Shown: positions 9,052 through 18,146 of the stretch, piece by piece
Layout of the letters: every line of letters starts with the position of its first letter
How positions within the stretch are numbered: the stretch's first letter is position 1
Origin: an uncultured SAR86 cluster bacterium
GTDB lineage: Bacteria; Pseudomonadota; Gammaproteobacteria; Magnimaribacterales; D2472
Assembly (NCBI GenBank): GCA_902557965.1
Contig: CACECK010000006.1
Span: 1-42,208, forward strand
Direction of reading: 5' to 3'
Length of the DNA: 42,208 nt
Position numbers and translations under genes: made by a program
Notes under the pieces: model-generated
The model's input: the letters and a program-made list of their open reading frames with translations, nothing else
The model's database searches: none
Told to the model about the DNA's origin: nothing

Positions 9052-9927
9052 TTAACCTCTGTCTGCTTTATCTTTATTATTGGCGCCCCTAATTAATTCC
9101 CTCATATTATTCCAGTCTTCTTCGGAAAGTTTATCAAGTTGTGAGAATGTACCACCACCTGTTAAATATTGAGCACCATCTAAACCAATAGTTTGACCAG
9201 TAAGATAATCACATCCATCCGCCATTAAAAAAGTAGCCAAATTTTGAAGTTCGATCATGTCCCCAACTCTTCCAAGAGGAACAGTACTCATCATTCCATC
9301 ACTCTCATTTTTGCTATCAGGATTTAGTCTATCCCATGCTCCTTTTGTTGGAAAAGGTCCAGGAGCAATGCCATTAATTTTAATTCCATATTTACCCCAT
9401 TCTGCAGCTAAGGACTGTGTCATTGCATGAATACCAGACTTAGACATTGCTGAAGGAACAACATAAGGCGATCCAGTCCAAATCCATGTTGTGAGAATAT
9501 TAACAATAGATCCCTTATGATTAGCTTCAATCCATCTTTTTCCAACTGAATGAGTCATATAAAAAGTACCATGAAATACTATATTGGCGATAGCATCAAA
9601 TCCTTTATGTGATAAATCTTTTGTAGGAGAAATAAAATTGCCTGCAGCATTATTTACTAAACCATCGAGAGGTTTATCATCAAAGATGCTTTGAACATAA
9701 TCATCAACATCTTTAGAGGCTCTAATATCTAAAACTTGTGTGTGTACCTTAGATTTATATTTATCAATAATTTCATCAGCTGTTTCTTGAAGAACATTAT
9801 CTCTTCGTCCACATATATATAACTCAGCACCATGTTCTGCAAAATGATTCGCCATTTCTTTACCTAAACCGGTGCCACCCCCTGTAATAAGTATTCTTTT
9901 ATCTTGTAATAAGTCTTTTTTAAACAT
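9052..9927 (-). CDS. Short-chain dehydrogenase, 2,4-dienoyl-CoA-reductase-like
   Basis: This 291-residue SDR has the NADP-binding motif TGGGTGLG (15-22) and NNAAGN (92-97). The usual active-site Tyr of YxxxK is replaced: the segment VVPSAMSKSG has Ser159 four residues before Lys163. This, together with SLAAEWGKYGIKINGIAPGP (171-190) and TKGAWDRL, is the pattern of mitochondrial-type 2,4-dienoyl-CoA reductases, which use a different Tyr and remove double bonds during beta-oxidation of unsaturated fatty acids. The Ser is therefore a family trait and not damage. The enzyme probably acts in unsaturated acyl-CoA breakdown, alongside the aldehyde dehydrogenase just downstream. It lies 14 nt after hemH. 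Confidence 0.85.
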   Translation of the reverse strand: MFKKDLLQDKRILITGGGTGLGKEMANHFAEHGAELYICGRRDNVLQETADEIIDKYKSKVHTQVLDIRASKDVDDYVQSIFDDKPLDGLVNNAAGNFISPTKDLSHKGFDAIANIVFHGTFYMTHSVGKRWIEANHKGSIVNILTTWIWTGSPYVVPSAMSKSGIHAMTQSLAAEWGKYGIKINGIAPGPFPTKGAWDRLNPDSKNESDGMMSTVPLGRVGDMIELQNLATFLMADGCDYLTGQTIGLDGAQYLTGGGTFSQLDKLSEEDWNNMRELIRGANNKDKADRG

Positions 9928-9941
9928 AGTTATTATTTCTT

Positions 9942-10940
9942 CTATTTAATAATATCAATAATAGCATCTGTCCAGCTATCTGAATAATTTAATGACTCAA
10001 CATAATCAAGCTGTTCGCCACCAGCTTCAATAAATAGTTCGGTATATTCATCACCAATTTCAATAATTGTTTCTAAACAGTCTGCCGTAAAGGCTGGAGA
10101 AAAAACTAATATTTTTTTATTCCCCTCTTTTGGCATACTTTCAAGAACTGAATCTGTAAATGGTGTAAGCCATTTATTAGTCAGTCTTGATTGATAAGTA
10201 ACTATATATTTATCAGCGGAAATATTTAATCTTTTTGCTAATATCTTGGTGGTCTCATAAGTTGTAGCTTTGTAACAAAATTTGTTTTTATTGGTAATTT
10301 TTAACTCGCAATCATGATCACTGCACACAGAATCTTGATAAACATTATCAACATGACTATTAGGAATACCGTGGTAACTGAAAATTATCTTGTCATATGC
10401 TTGGACATCAAATTTATTTGCTTTTTCAACCCAAGCATCAATAAATTTATCATTATCATAAAATTGATTAATAAAAGTAATTTTTGGGACTACCCATTTT
10501 TTTGAAATAATTCTTGAAATTTCCTCGTAAACTGAACCTGTTGTAGCTGCAGCATAGTGAGGAAAAAGAGGTAATATAATTAGTTCATCAGGGTTTTTTA
10601 ATAGCATTTTATTAATGACGCTATTAATTGAAGGATTTTGATAACGCATTGCAAATTCAACATCATAATCTGTAAGTTTATTTCTTAACTTTTCTGCGAG
10701 TTTCTCAGTATTATGAAGTAATGGAGATCCAGTATCTTCATCCCATACTTTCTTATATATTTTTGCCGATGAAAAAGATCTAATAGGAACAATTATAAAA
10801 TTTACCAGAATAAATCTTAGTATTAAATTTATGTCTATCACCCTACCATCCATAAGAAACTGTTTTAAGTACTTAAAAACACTAAAATAAGTTGGCTTAT
10901 TTGGTGTTCCTAAGTTAACTATTAATAATGCTTTTTTCAT
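9942..10940 (-). CDS. hemH: Ferrochelatase (protoporphyrin ferrochelatase)
   Basis: HemH inserts ferrous iron into protoporphyrin IX, the last step of heme synthesis. The 332-residue protein begins with the typical LLIVNLGTP (5-13), has FAMRYQNP (96-103) in the porphyrin cleft and the catalytic His190 in SYHGIP, with Glu290 in CLETIIEI as the second active-site residue. An insert after the His motif contains Cys206, Cys211 and Cys222. It resembles the internal Cys segment of [2Fe-2S]-containing ferrochelatases, but the residue expected to be the fourth Cys (the family form is near CYRAQC) is Thr here. The stop overlaps nothing; the start overlaps the MFS gene's stop by 4 bp. Confidence 0.94.
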   Translation of the reverse strand: MKKALLIVNLGTPNKPTYFSVFKYLKQFLMDGRVIDINLILRFILVNFIIVPIRSFSSAKIYKKVWDEDTGSPLLHNTEKLAEKLRNKLTDYDVEFAMRYQNPSINSVINKMLLKNPDELIILPLFPHYAAATTGSVYEEISRIISKKWVVPKITFINQFYDNDKFIDAWVEKANKFDVQAYDKIIFSYHGIPNSHVDNVYQDSVCSDHDCELKITNKNKFCYKATTYETTKILAKRLNISADKYIVTYQSRLTNKWLTPFTDSVLESMPKEGNKKILVFSPAFTADCLETIIEIGDEYTELFIEAGGEQLDYVESLNYSDSWTDAIIDIIK

Positions 10941-12127
10941 AAATCTTTTAAATTTCTAAGTTTGGGATGCAATATTATAAATAATACTAATGATATACAT
11001 AGTATTGAACTGAAATAATACAAGTATGATGGATTAATCGCATATATTGGCATTGCAATAAATGGAGTTGTCATATGACCAATTGGAATGACAGAACCTA
11101 AATATCCAGCAGCAGAGCCTTGATTTTCTGGGTTTTGTGATAAAGAAAGAGAAGATGCCAACGCTGGTCTTGTCATTCCAAACCCAAATCCTAAAACAAT
11201 TATGGATAAGTAATAGACTGAGATAGTTTGAAAAAATGCCATCGTAAAATACGAAAATATTAATAAAATAGTTCCAAAAAATAATAAATTAAAGTTATTC
11301 ACTGGAAATGCATCAGTAAAAGTATATTGACTAAAAATAGTAGATATGGATAAAAGAGCAAAAGTCATACTTATTAAAGTTGGTAAATTATCTAAATCAT
11401 TAAATAAATCAGTTATGTAAAAACCAATTGATTGTAATAATGATGCCTGACAAAGACTCATAATGGCTGCAAATAAAAGGAAGGGCCATATAGTTGATGA
11501 ATGCCAACTAATTTTTTTTACATTTTTCTTTAATTCTATTGACATGTTTGTTGGTTCTAGATTTTTGTATATACCTAGGGCTGCTACCAATGCAAAAAAT
11601 GAAAATACATAAAAAGGTGTTTCCTTTGTTATAAGAAATAAGAAACCCCCCAACAATGGTCCTGCAACGGTTCCCAATAAAAAACTTGATTCTAATCTAG
11701 CAAATTTAACTGTTCTATTTTCTTTTGAAGTAACATCAGCAACATAAGCAAAGGAAGCTGGTCTTGTTGCAGAACCTATAAGGCCATTGATAAGTCTTCC
11801 TAGTATTAGGGCTGGGAACAAAAGAGATATATTTAATAAATTTCTTTCAGCAAGAAAAAGAGGAGTTATTAAGGCTATTAAGGAAATTGAATATCCTAAA
11901 AGTCCTAAAATTGCAATATTTCGTCTTCCGTATTGATCGCTAGCTCTACCCCAAAATGCGCTTGTTGTTGCCCAGGCTAACGCTGAAATTGCAAATATAG
12001 ATGATGTTTGTATCTCAGTTAAGCCAAGGTCACGAGCAAGAGGAGGAACCAACACAAAAACAAATGATTGTCCAAGACCAACTGTAAACAGGCCAAATTT
12101 TAACCAAGAGGATCCAGATATAGACAT
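10937..12127 (-). CDS. Major facilitator superfamily transporter, TetA/multidrug-like
   Basis: This is a 396-residue inner-membrane protein with about 12 predicted helices. The loop between helices 2 and 3 has the MFS signature FWGRASDQYGRRNIAILG (about 58-75), and the helix 5 region has AGPLLGGFLF, the antiporter-type motif C. That combination points to the drug:proton antiporter group (TetA-like) and therefore to export. The substrate is unknown. It is locked between trpS (TAATG, 1-bp overlap) and hemH (4-bp overlap), so it is translated as part of the same message; a link to porphyrin export is possible but unsupported. Confidence 0.85.
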   Translation of the reverse strand: MSISGSSWLKFGLFTVGLGQSFVFVLVPPLARDLGLTEIQTSSIFAISALAWATTSAFWGRASDQYGRRNIAILGLLGYSISLIALITPLFLAERNLLNISLLFPALILGRLINGLIGSATRPASFAYVADVTSKENRTVKFARLESSFLLGTVAGPLLGGFLFLITKETPFYVFSFFALVAALGIYKNLEPTNMSIELKKNVKKISWHSSTIWPFLLFAAIMSLCQASLLQSIGFYITDLFNDLDNLPTLISMTFALLSISTIFSQYTFTDAFPVNNFNLLFFGTILLIFSYFTMAFFQTISVYYLSIIVLGFGFGMTRPALASSLSLSQNPENQGSAAGYLGSVIPIGHMTTPFIAMPIYAINPSYLYYFSSILCISLVLFIILHPKLRNLKDL

Positions 12128-13119
12128 TAAGTAATCTTTGAAATTCCTATTACTTCTTTTATTAGAGAAATTTTTTCTACTGCGTAAGATCTAGCTTTGG
12201 TTGCTCCTTCATGAAGCACATCGTTTATATAATTTTTATCTTGATAAAGCTCATCATATTTATTTCTAATTGGTTCGAGTTGTGAATTTATTTTAAGAAA
12301 TAATTTTTCTTTAGCATCTCCCCAAGAAATACCTTCATCGTAAGCAGTCTGCAAATTAATAATCTCATCTTCAGTAGCAAAATTTTTATATAAATCAAAA
12401 ACAGTACAGTTTTTAGAGTCTTTTGGCACACCAGGTTCTAGTGAATTAGTAACAATTTTCATAATTGATTTTTTCAATGTTTTTTGTGACTCTAAAAGAG
12501 GTATAACATTTCCATATGATTTACTCATTTTTCTTCCATCTAAACCTAAAACTACTTTTTGTTTATCCTGGATAATTGAATCAGGAACAGTTAATAGAGG
12601 ACCATAAAGATGATTGAATCTAGTTGCTATATCTCTGGTCATTTCAATATGCTGATTTTGATCAGAACCCACTGGAACATGAGTACTGTCAAACATCAAG
12701 ATATCAGCAGCCATAAGGATAGGATACGAGAATAACCCCATATTTATACCCTTATCAGGATCATTGTTGTTTTGTGAAACTGCTGATTTATAAGCATGAG
12801 CTCTATTCATTAAGCCTTTAGCAGTAACACAGTTTAATATCCATGTTAGCTCAAGTATTTCAGGTACATCAGATTGTCTATAAAAAATAGTCTTTGTGGG
12901 ATCAAGTCCACATGAAAGCCAGGCAAGAGCTATACTTTTCACTGATTCTTTAATTTCATCAGTGCTATTATTTTTTATGATTGAATGGTAGTCAGCTAAA
13001 AAGAAAAAAGAATCATCATAGTCTTTGGATAATTCAAGTGCGGGTTTTATTGCACCAATGAAATTACCTATATGAGGTATACCAGTTGTCGTGATACCTG
13101 TTAGAATTCGTTTCTTCAT
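12127..13119 (-). CDS. trpS: Tryptophanyl-tRNA synthetase
   Basis: TrpS charges tRNA-Trp with tryptophan. The 330-residue class I synthetase has the HIGH-like motif HIGN (16-19) in GIPHIGNFIGA, the GSDQNQHIEM segment (151-160) that contacts the adenylate, and KMSKS at 197-201. All are intact and the length is normal. It is the first gene of the long minus-strand run. Its start lies about 2 nt from the transcription start predicted by the palindromic -10 box at 13124-13133, so the message could be nearly leaderless from that promoter. Confidence 0.96.
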   Translation of the reverse strand: MKKRILTGITTTGIPHIGNFIGAIKPALELSKDYDDSFFFLADYHSIIKNNSTDEIKESVKSIALAWLSCGLDPTKTIFYRQSDVPEILELTWILNCVTAKGLMNRAHAYKSAVSQNNNDPDKGINMGLFSYPILMAADILMFDSTHVPVGSDQNQHIEMTRDIATRFNHLYGPLLTVPDSIIQDKQKVVLGLDGRKMSKSYGNVIPLLESQKTLKKSIMKIVTNSLEPGVPKDSKNCTVFDLYKNFATEDEIINLQTAYDEGISWGDAKEKLFLKINSQLEPIRNKYDELYQDKNYINDVLHEGATKARSYAVEKISLIKEVIGISKIT

Positions 13120-13123
13120 TAGG

Positions 13124-13133
13124 TATAATTATA
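13124..13133. promoter_or_regulatory. Palindromic -10 element between trpS and the DUF349 gene
   Basis: The ten bases TATAATTATA form a perfect palindrome, so a consensus TATAAT is read on each strand (13124-13129 plus, 13133-13128 minus). It lies in the 33-bp gap between two divergent starts. The plus reading would start RNA near 13136, giving a leader of about 17 nt before the GTG at 13153; the minus reading would start near 13121, almost at the trpS ATG. The -35 matches are weak on both strands (for example TTAGAA at 13101-13106, spacer 17, for plus). Confidence 0.5.
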
Positions 13134-13152
13134 AACATCATATAAAAATATT

Positions 13153-14577
13153 GTGGAAACTAGTAAACATTTATTTAACGAGTTAGACAAAGCTGAACAG
13201 CTTTTTTCAGAGGGCTCTATTAAGAATGGGCAAAAAATACTAAGGGAAGCTATAAAAACTTCAAAAGATCTTAAAAAAATACCAAACAAGTTGCGGCATA
13301 AAATTAATTCTGCAGTTAGCAAATCGAGATATTTTGATGACATATCATCATTTGCAACAAATCCAAAAAGAGATAATTTAATTAACGAAATATCAAAACT
13401 GGTCTCAAATCCAAATGAGAATCCTCGTGAACATGCTCATTCTATTCATAATCTGCAAAGACAGTGGCAATTACTAGATGTATCTGGAAAACCTGCATCA
13501 CGTTCACAGTGGTTAAAGTTTAATGAATTAACAAATAAGGCTTGGGAGTCGTGTAAGGAATATTTTGAAGAAATTAAACAAATTAAGATCAATAATGCTG
13601 CTCAAAGAAAGGTGATAATTCAAAAAATAAATGAATTCTCTGAACAAAATAAGAATAGATGGCCTCCTCTTATAAAATTAGTAAAATTTCTAAAACTAAC
13701 ATATGAGGAATGGCAAACCAATGCACCTGTTCTAGATACAGATATTGATAAACTAAAATCAGATTATTTTAGTGCTAGAAAACCTATTAATGATGAAATC
13801 CGTAGGCAAGAAATTTTCAATAAAGATCAAAAGGAACTATTAATTAATAAGGTTGAAAATATAAACCTAGAAGACAATGAACAATGTATTAATGAATTCA
13901 AAAAAATAAAATTAGAATGGTCAAAGCTTGGACCAGCTGGAAAAAAAATAGAAAAAGCTCTTTGGAATAAATTCAATACAGCTGCTGATAGATTCTATGA
14001 AGAAAAAAATAATCTAATTAAAGAAGAAATAAGCCAATTAAATAATATTAAAAAAGATTTTAAAAATAATCAGAAAACGATAGATGAGGTCAAAACAGAA
14101 ATTAATTCTCTAGAGAATATAAAAAATACTAAAGAATATAAATTAATCCTCACAGATATAAGAAAAGCCAAAGAAGCAAAACGCATTGAAAAAAAAGAAG
14201 CTAAGGTTTTGGCATATAAAAATATCTATGATGTTTTATTAAAGAAGTTAGATGTTGATAAGGCTCCTCATACATTTCTTGATGATATAAAAAAATCATA
14301 TGAATCTAAAAAATCTAATATTGAGAATATGAGATATGCCTGTATAAAAATTGAGGTTTTAGCAGGCATTGAGTCACTTAAAAAAGATCAAGAAATGCGT
14401 AATAAAATTCAGTTAGAGCTACTTAGCAATAAATTTAATAAAAAAAGTCACCCAGAAAATGATGATCTTCATTCTTTAATAATTTTTTTCATTAATAATT
14501 TTTCAAATCACGATGTTAAAGCAGAGCACAAAAAGCTTTGGGATAGAATTATTGCTTCCTTTGACAAATTAATTTAA
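13153..14577 (+). CDS. DUF349-domain, coiled-coil-rich protein of unknown function
   Basis: This is a 474-residue, charged, mostly helical cytoplasmic protein starting at GTG. No signal peptide or membrane segment is seen. Two DUF349-like helical repeats are visible: around residues 96-145 (LQRQWQLLDVSGKPASRSQW) and around 245-285 (KLEWSKLGPAGKKIEKALW), with the typical pattern W..LG..GK....LW..F. The C-terminal third is Lys/Glu-rich and probably coiled coil. DUF349 proteins are found across gammaproteobacteria without a settled function. It is transcribed away from trpS, and its last 9 bases overlap the 3' end of the convergent symporter gene. Confidence 0.8.
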   Translation: METSKHLFNELDKAEQLFSEGSIKNGQKILREAIKTSKDLKKIPNKLRHKINSAVSKSRYFDDISSFATNPKRDNLINEISKLVSNPNENPREHAHSIHNLQRQWQLLDVSGKPASRSQWLKFNELTNKAWESCKEYFEEIKQIKINNAAQRKVIIQKINEFSEQNKNRWPPLIKLVKFLKLTYEEWQTNAPVLDTDIDKLKSDYFSARKPINDEIRRQEIFNKDQKELLINKVENINLEDNEQCINEFKKIKLEWSKLGPAGKKIEKALWNKFNTAADRFYEEKNNLIKEEISQLNNIKKDFKNNQKTIDEVKTEINSLENIKNTKEYKLILTDIRKAKEAKRIEKKEAKVLAYKNIYDVLLKKLDVDKAPHTFLDDIKKSYESKKSNIENMRYACIKIEVLAGIESLKKDQEMRNKIQLELLSNKFNKKSHPENDDLHSLIIFFINNFSNHDVKAEHKKLWDRIIASFDKLI

Positions 14578-15954
14578 TTTACCCAATATTTCTTTATGCT
14601 TTTGTTTAGACAAACTATAAGTAGAAAATATTAATATCGGAACTACCATTAAAAGAGTTGTGACTGGTCCTTGAACAAATGCCAGTGTATATGCTTGTTC
14701 TGCTGTATGATTTAGTCTGTCAAAGTTAATAAAGCTTAATACTTGTCCAGCGAAAAATGTACCGAGGCCAGCATTAAGTTTTTGCATGAACCCTACTGCT
14801 GCAAAAAGTATGCCCTCTTGTCTTTTTCCACTTTGAAATTCAACTTCGTCAGCAATATCACCAACCATTGAGTCTCTTACCATTATTCCAATAATATTAA
14901 AGGTAATTAGGATGAATAGAAATAAACTTATAAAAGCAACTAATTCCATTGAGCCTTTTGGTGGAGTTAACCCTAAATTATAAAATATAAAAGCTGCTGG
15001 AGATAAAATTCCCACCATTCCAATGCATATTACAACTATATTTCTTTTATCAAATCGCTTTACCATTTTTGGAGTGAGGTAAAAAGCAAAAATTGTTCCG
15101 ATAAGATATATTGGTAAAAAATATTTAATTTGCGTTGCTTCAAATTCCCAAAAATAAGTATTTACAAATAAAGTTAACGTATTAGCTAAACCCCACGAGA
15201 GAGAAAGAAAAAGATTCCCAAAAAAGAAAATAACAAATGATTTATTGCTTAATGCAATTTTTAATTCATTTATGATTGATGATAAAGAAATCGCTCCAGA
15301 CCATCTTGATAAGTTCTTTGCATGATCTTTTGTAGATACAGAACAGTAAAGGGCTGAAATTATCATGATTGCAGCTCCTGTAAGAGCAAAGGGAAACCAT
15401 GCATCTGGATTTAATTGACCTTGGGGATATGCTGAAGTTGAAGAAAAAAATACTCCATATCCTAAGAATGCATTACCAAGACCTGCGATCCATGCAAACA
15501 TCTCACGCCATGACATAAGAAGAGTTCTTTCTTCATAGTTTTTTGTTACCTCGCCACCAAATGCTCTATGTGGTATGTCAAATAAGGTCATTCCTATTCT
15601 TGTGATGACAGTAAATAGTGTCATCCATAAAAAAAGATCATTCTGTGACATATCCCAGTCTTGTCTTGGTGCAAATAAAAATATATATCCTAATGACATA
15701 GGTATGAATGCAATAAACATATATGGATGTCTTCTTCCAAATAGTGAATTAGTTCTATCAGAGATAGTTCCCATTAATGGATCAGTAACAGCATCAATAC
15801 ACAATGCAATGAAAATAGCTGTTCCTGCTAAAGCTGGATTAAGACCAATTATATTGCTATAAAAAAATAAAAGAAAAAAAGTAAAAGTATCTGTTTTAAT
15901 ACCATTTGGAACAGAACCAATCGAATAATTTATTTTAAAACTTGTTGAAAGCAT
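14569..15954 (-). CDS. GPH-family (MelB-like) cation symporter
   Basis: This is a 461-residue polytopic membrane protein of the glycoside-pentoside-hexuronide:cation symporter group. The N-terminal motif DAVTDPLMGTISDRT (about 53-67) followed by FGRRHPYMF (71-79) is the family signature, and roughly 12 helices follow. GPH carriers usually import sugars or related compounds with Na+ or H+; the substrate here cannot be told. It starts 4 nt after the stop of the upstream alpha/beta hydrolase gene, so the DUF3089 protein, hydrolase and symporter probably form a three-gene unit. The 3' end overlaps the DUF349 gene by 9 bp, tail to tail. Confidence 0.85.
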   Translation of the reverse strand: MLSTSFKINYSIGSVPNGIKTDTFTFFLLFFYSNIIGLNPALAGTAIFIALCIDAVTDPLMGTISDRTNSLFGRRHPYMFIAFIPMSLGYIFLFAPRQDWDMSQNDLFLWMTLFTVITRIGMTLFDIPHRAFGGEVTKNYEERTLLMSWREMFAWIAGLGNAFLGYGVFFSSTSAYPQGQLNPDAWFPFALTGAAIMIISALYCSVSTKDHAKNLSRWSGAISLSSIINELKIALSNKSFVIFFFGNLFLSLSWGLANTLTLFVNTYFWEFEATQIKYFLPIYLIGTIFAFYLTPKMVKRFDKRNIVVICIGMVGILSPAAFIFYNLGLTPPKGSMELVAFISLFLFILITFNIIGIMVRDSMVGDIADEVEFQSGKRQEGILFAAVGFMQKLNAGLGTFFAGQVLSFINFDRLNHTAEQAYTLAFVQGPVTTLLMVVPILIFSTYSLSKQKHKEILGKLN

Positions 15955-15958
15955 ATTT

Positions 15959-16963
15959 TTATAAACTTTTTAGATGAATTAATAGCTCTTCTTTAAACTG
16001 ATCAAATACTGGCGGCTCAATCAAGTGACGCATATCTGGAATAATTTTTAATTGGCTGTTTTCAATCAAGCTATGAGCCTTGTGTGCATTTTTAACCTTG
16101 ATTAGTGGATCTTCAAAACCATGGACAATAAGAGTCTTTGCTTTAATCAATTTTACTTTGTTTAATCTGTTGCTAGATCCTAAAATAGCAGTTAATTGTC
16201 TTCCAAAGCCTGTATCATCAACTCCACCTCTTTCAACAGACATTTTTATATTTTCATAAAATTCATCAGTATCAAGGTCTATCCCATCATAACCAATAAT
16301 TTTAAATAATCTTTTTGATCTATCAACTCTATCATCTATGGATGCATCAATATTCTTGGTCCTCTCTAGAAATAATTTTCTGACCTCTCGAGTTGGGCCG
16401 TTAAATGGTGAAGGTGTTGATGCCGTCGATGCTATTAATGTAAATGTCTTAGTTCTTTCAGGGTATGAAGACACAATTATCTGAGCTATCATTCCTCCCA
16501 TTGAGATACCAAGAATGTGAGATTTATCAACATTTAACTCATCAAGCACTGCTATAGCATCAGTTGCCATATCATCGATTGTATATTCTGATTTAATAGG
16601 CAATCGAAAGTAATATCTTATGTAATTCCTAATTATTGTCTTATTGATATTTTCTTTATCAAATAGATTACTTTCTACCTTTGAAGACAATCCTGTATCT
16701 CTGTTATCAAACACAATTGGACGAAAATTATTATCTACCAAAAATTCGATTAAATGTTGGGGCCAATTAATTAGTTGTCCACCTATACCCTGAACTAATA
16801 GTATAGGGTCACCATCGATGGGACCATAATCTCTATAGTAAATTTCTAGATCATTATTTTTAGCTAGACCTTCTTCATAAGAGAATAAATTTGAATTTGT
16901 AAACATAGCAATTATTACTATAAGTAAAGTTTTAAATGAACGTCGTAATTCTATCTGTGACAT
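15959..16963 (-). CDS. Secreted or membrane-anchored alpha/beta hydrolase
   Basis: This 334-residue alpha/beta-hydrolase-fold protein has a basic N-terminus (RRSFK) and a hydrophobic stretch at about residues 11-22, consistent with a signal peptide or anchor; this supports the upstream start even though it overlaps the preceding gene by 32 bp. The nucleophile elbow is GISMGG with Ser154; the acid is probably Asp in HGFEDPLIK and the base His in DMRHLIEP near the C-terminus. LLVQGIGGQ (55-63) forms the oxyanion region. It is likely a periplasmic esterase or lipase; the substrate is unknown. It is co-transcribed with the DUF3089 gene upstream and the GPH symporter downstream. Confidence 0.82.
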   Translation of the reverse strand: MSQIELRRSFKTLLIVIIAMFTNSNLFSYEEGLAKNNDLEIYYRDYGPIDGDPILLVQGIGGQLINWPQHLIEFLVDNNFRPIVFDNRDTGLSSKVESNLFDKENINKTIIRNYIRYYFRLPIKSEYTIDDMATDAIAVLDELNVDKSHILGISMGGMIAQIIVSSYPERTKTFTLIASTASTPSPFNGPTREVRKLFLERTKNIDASIDDRVDRSKRLFKIIGYDGIDLDTDEFYENIKMSVERGGVDDTGFGRQLTAILGSSNRLNKVKLIKAKTLIVHGFEDPLIKVKNAHKAHSLIENSQLKIIPDMRHLIEPPVFDQFKEELLIHLKSL

Positions 16964-18026
16964 TTTGCCTTAATGTACCCCAAAAAAGCATCATGTCAAA
17001 GGAATGAAGATCTCCACTAAAGAATTTCATTTTCTTTATATTATCGATTAATGGGCCTCTTGTTTCAATAAGACCAGATTTGTCATTAAGGCATGCGCTA
17101 AATTCTTGGACTCTTGTTAGACCTATAGATTTTTTGGTACCAGTATGCTCAATACTTATTTGATCAGTAAAGTCGTATTCTTGAGATTTGTTTATTATTG
17201 ATTTATTTTTAGAAGATAGATGCCAGTTTGAATCATTAGTCCATGAAAAAGGATTTGTTGACACAATTTTTTGAATCATCGGCTCAGATGTCCATCCGCT
17301 AGGAGTCCAAAATGGTGTCTTTTCTCTACTTCTTTTAAAGCCCTCCACTACAGTAGACCAACAAACAATACAATTTGTATCATTATAATTTTCTGATCTT
17401 TTTATAGATGGGAATAAGTTATCGTACAAGTTATCTGGAATCATATATCCAATAGCGTATGCGCATATAAATCTTTCTTGTAGGCTTGTACCCTGAATTC
17501 TATTTATGATGAGTCTTTGAGCATGTAAAGCACCTTGACTGTGGCCAGCAATAATAAAAGGCCTATCACGATTATCGTTTTGAATAAAATAGTCAAATGC
17601 GCTTTCAACATCTGTATATGCTAGATCAAGAGCTTGTTTACCATTCTGATTTTTATCAAAAAAAGAAAAATAAGTTGCTTGTCTATATTCAGGAGCATAA
17701 ATATTGCACGATTCATTAAAAGCTGATGCCTGATTCGCAAGCATAATTTCAGTTCTCTCAAATGCAGATTTGCCTCTATCCATATCAGAATTCCATTTCT
17801 TTTCATAAAAGCCAGTTGGATGAATATAAAAAACATCAACATCATTATCTTTCTTAGTTACTTGAAATGATTCATCAGGAACATAAAACTGTTGAGCATC
17901 ATTCTCGGGTCTTGCTGCCCAATTTTTAAAATCAGAATAATCAGGCTTCATTGGCTCAATTTCAGTACCAAATTCAACATTTGGCTCTACAAGTTCTAAG
18001 AATTTTTTAAAGTGATAGTCAGTCAT
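16932..18026 (-). CDS. DUF3089-family alpha/beta hydrolase
   Basis: This 364-residue protein matches DUF3089, a group of alpha/beta-hydrolase-like enzymes. Diagnostic segments are DVFYIHPTGFYEKKWN (64-79), NIYAPEYRQATYFSFF (108-123) and the nucleophile elbow AGHSQGALHAQ with Ser163. AYAIGY and the later CWSTVVEG also fit the family. There is no signal peptide, and it begins with a charged DYHFKKF, so it is probably cytoplasmic. The next gene, another alpha/beta hydrolase, starts 32 bp inside this one. No Shine-Dalgarno sequence is obvious in the 120-bp gap upstream. Substrates of the family are not established. Confidence 0.8.
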   Translation of the reverse strand: MTDYHFKKFLELVEPNVEFGTEIEPMKPDYSDFKNWAARPENDAQQFYVPDESFQVTKKDNDVDVFYIHPTGFYEKKWNSDMDRGKSAFERTEIMLANQASAFNESCNIYAPEYRQATYFSFFDKNQNGKQALDLAYTDVESAFDYFIQNDNRDRPFIIAGHSQGALHAQRLIINRIQGTSLQERFICAYAIGYMIPDNLYDNLFPSIKRSENYNDTNCIVCWSTVVEGFKRSREKTPFWTPSGWTSEPMIQKIVSTNPFSWTNDSNWHLSSKNKSIINKSQEYDFTDQISIEHTGTKKSIGLTRVQEFSACLNDKSGLIETRGPLIDNIKKMKFFSGDLHSFDMMLFWGTLRQNVTDRITTFI

Positions 18027-18146
18027 TTATTTTTACAGATGCATTTAACATTAAAGTTTTTTGAATAATCTTTGGCTTATCCATTTTTGTGATTAAATTT
18101 GGTCATTTGTTAAGATATACAAAAATTATATCTTAAAAAATAATTT

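Noticed and set aside
9052-9927. Loss of the active-site Tyr in the SDR as a sign of inactivation
   Set aside because: Ser at this place is normal in the mitochondrial-type 2,4-dienoyl-CoA reductase group, and neighbouring motifs match that group.
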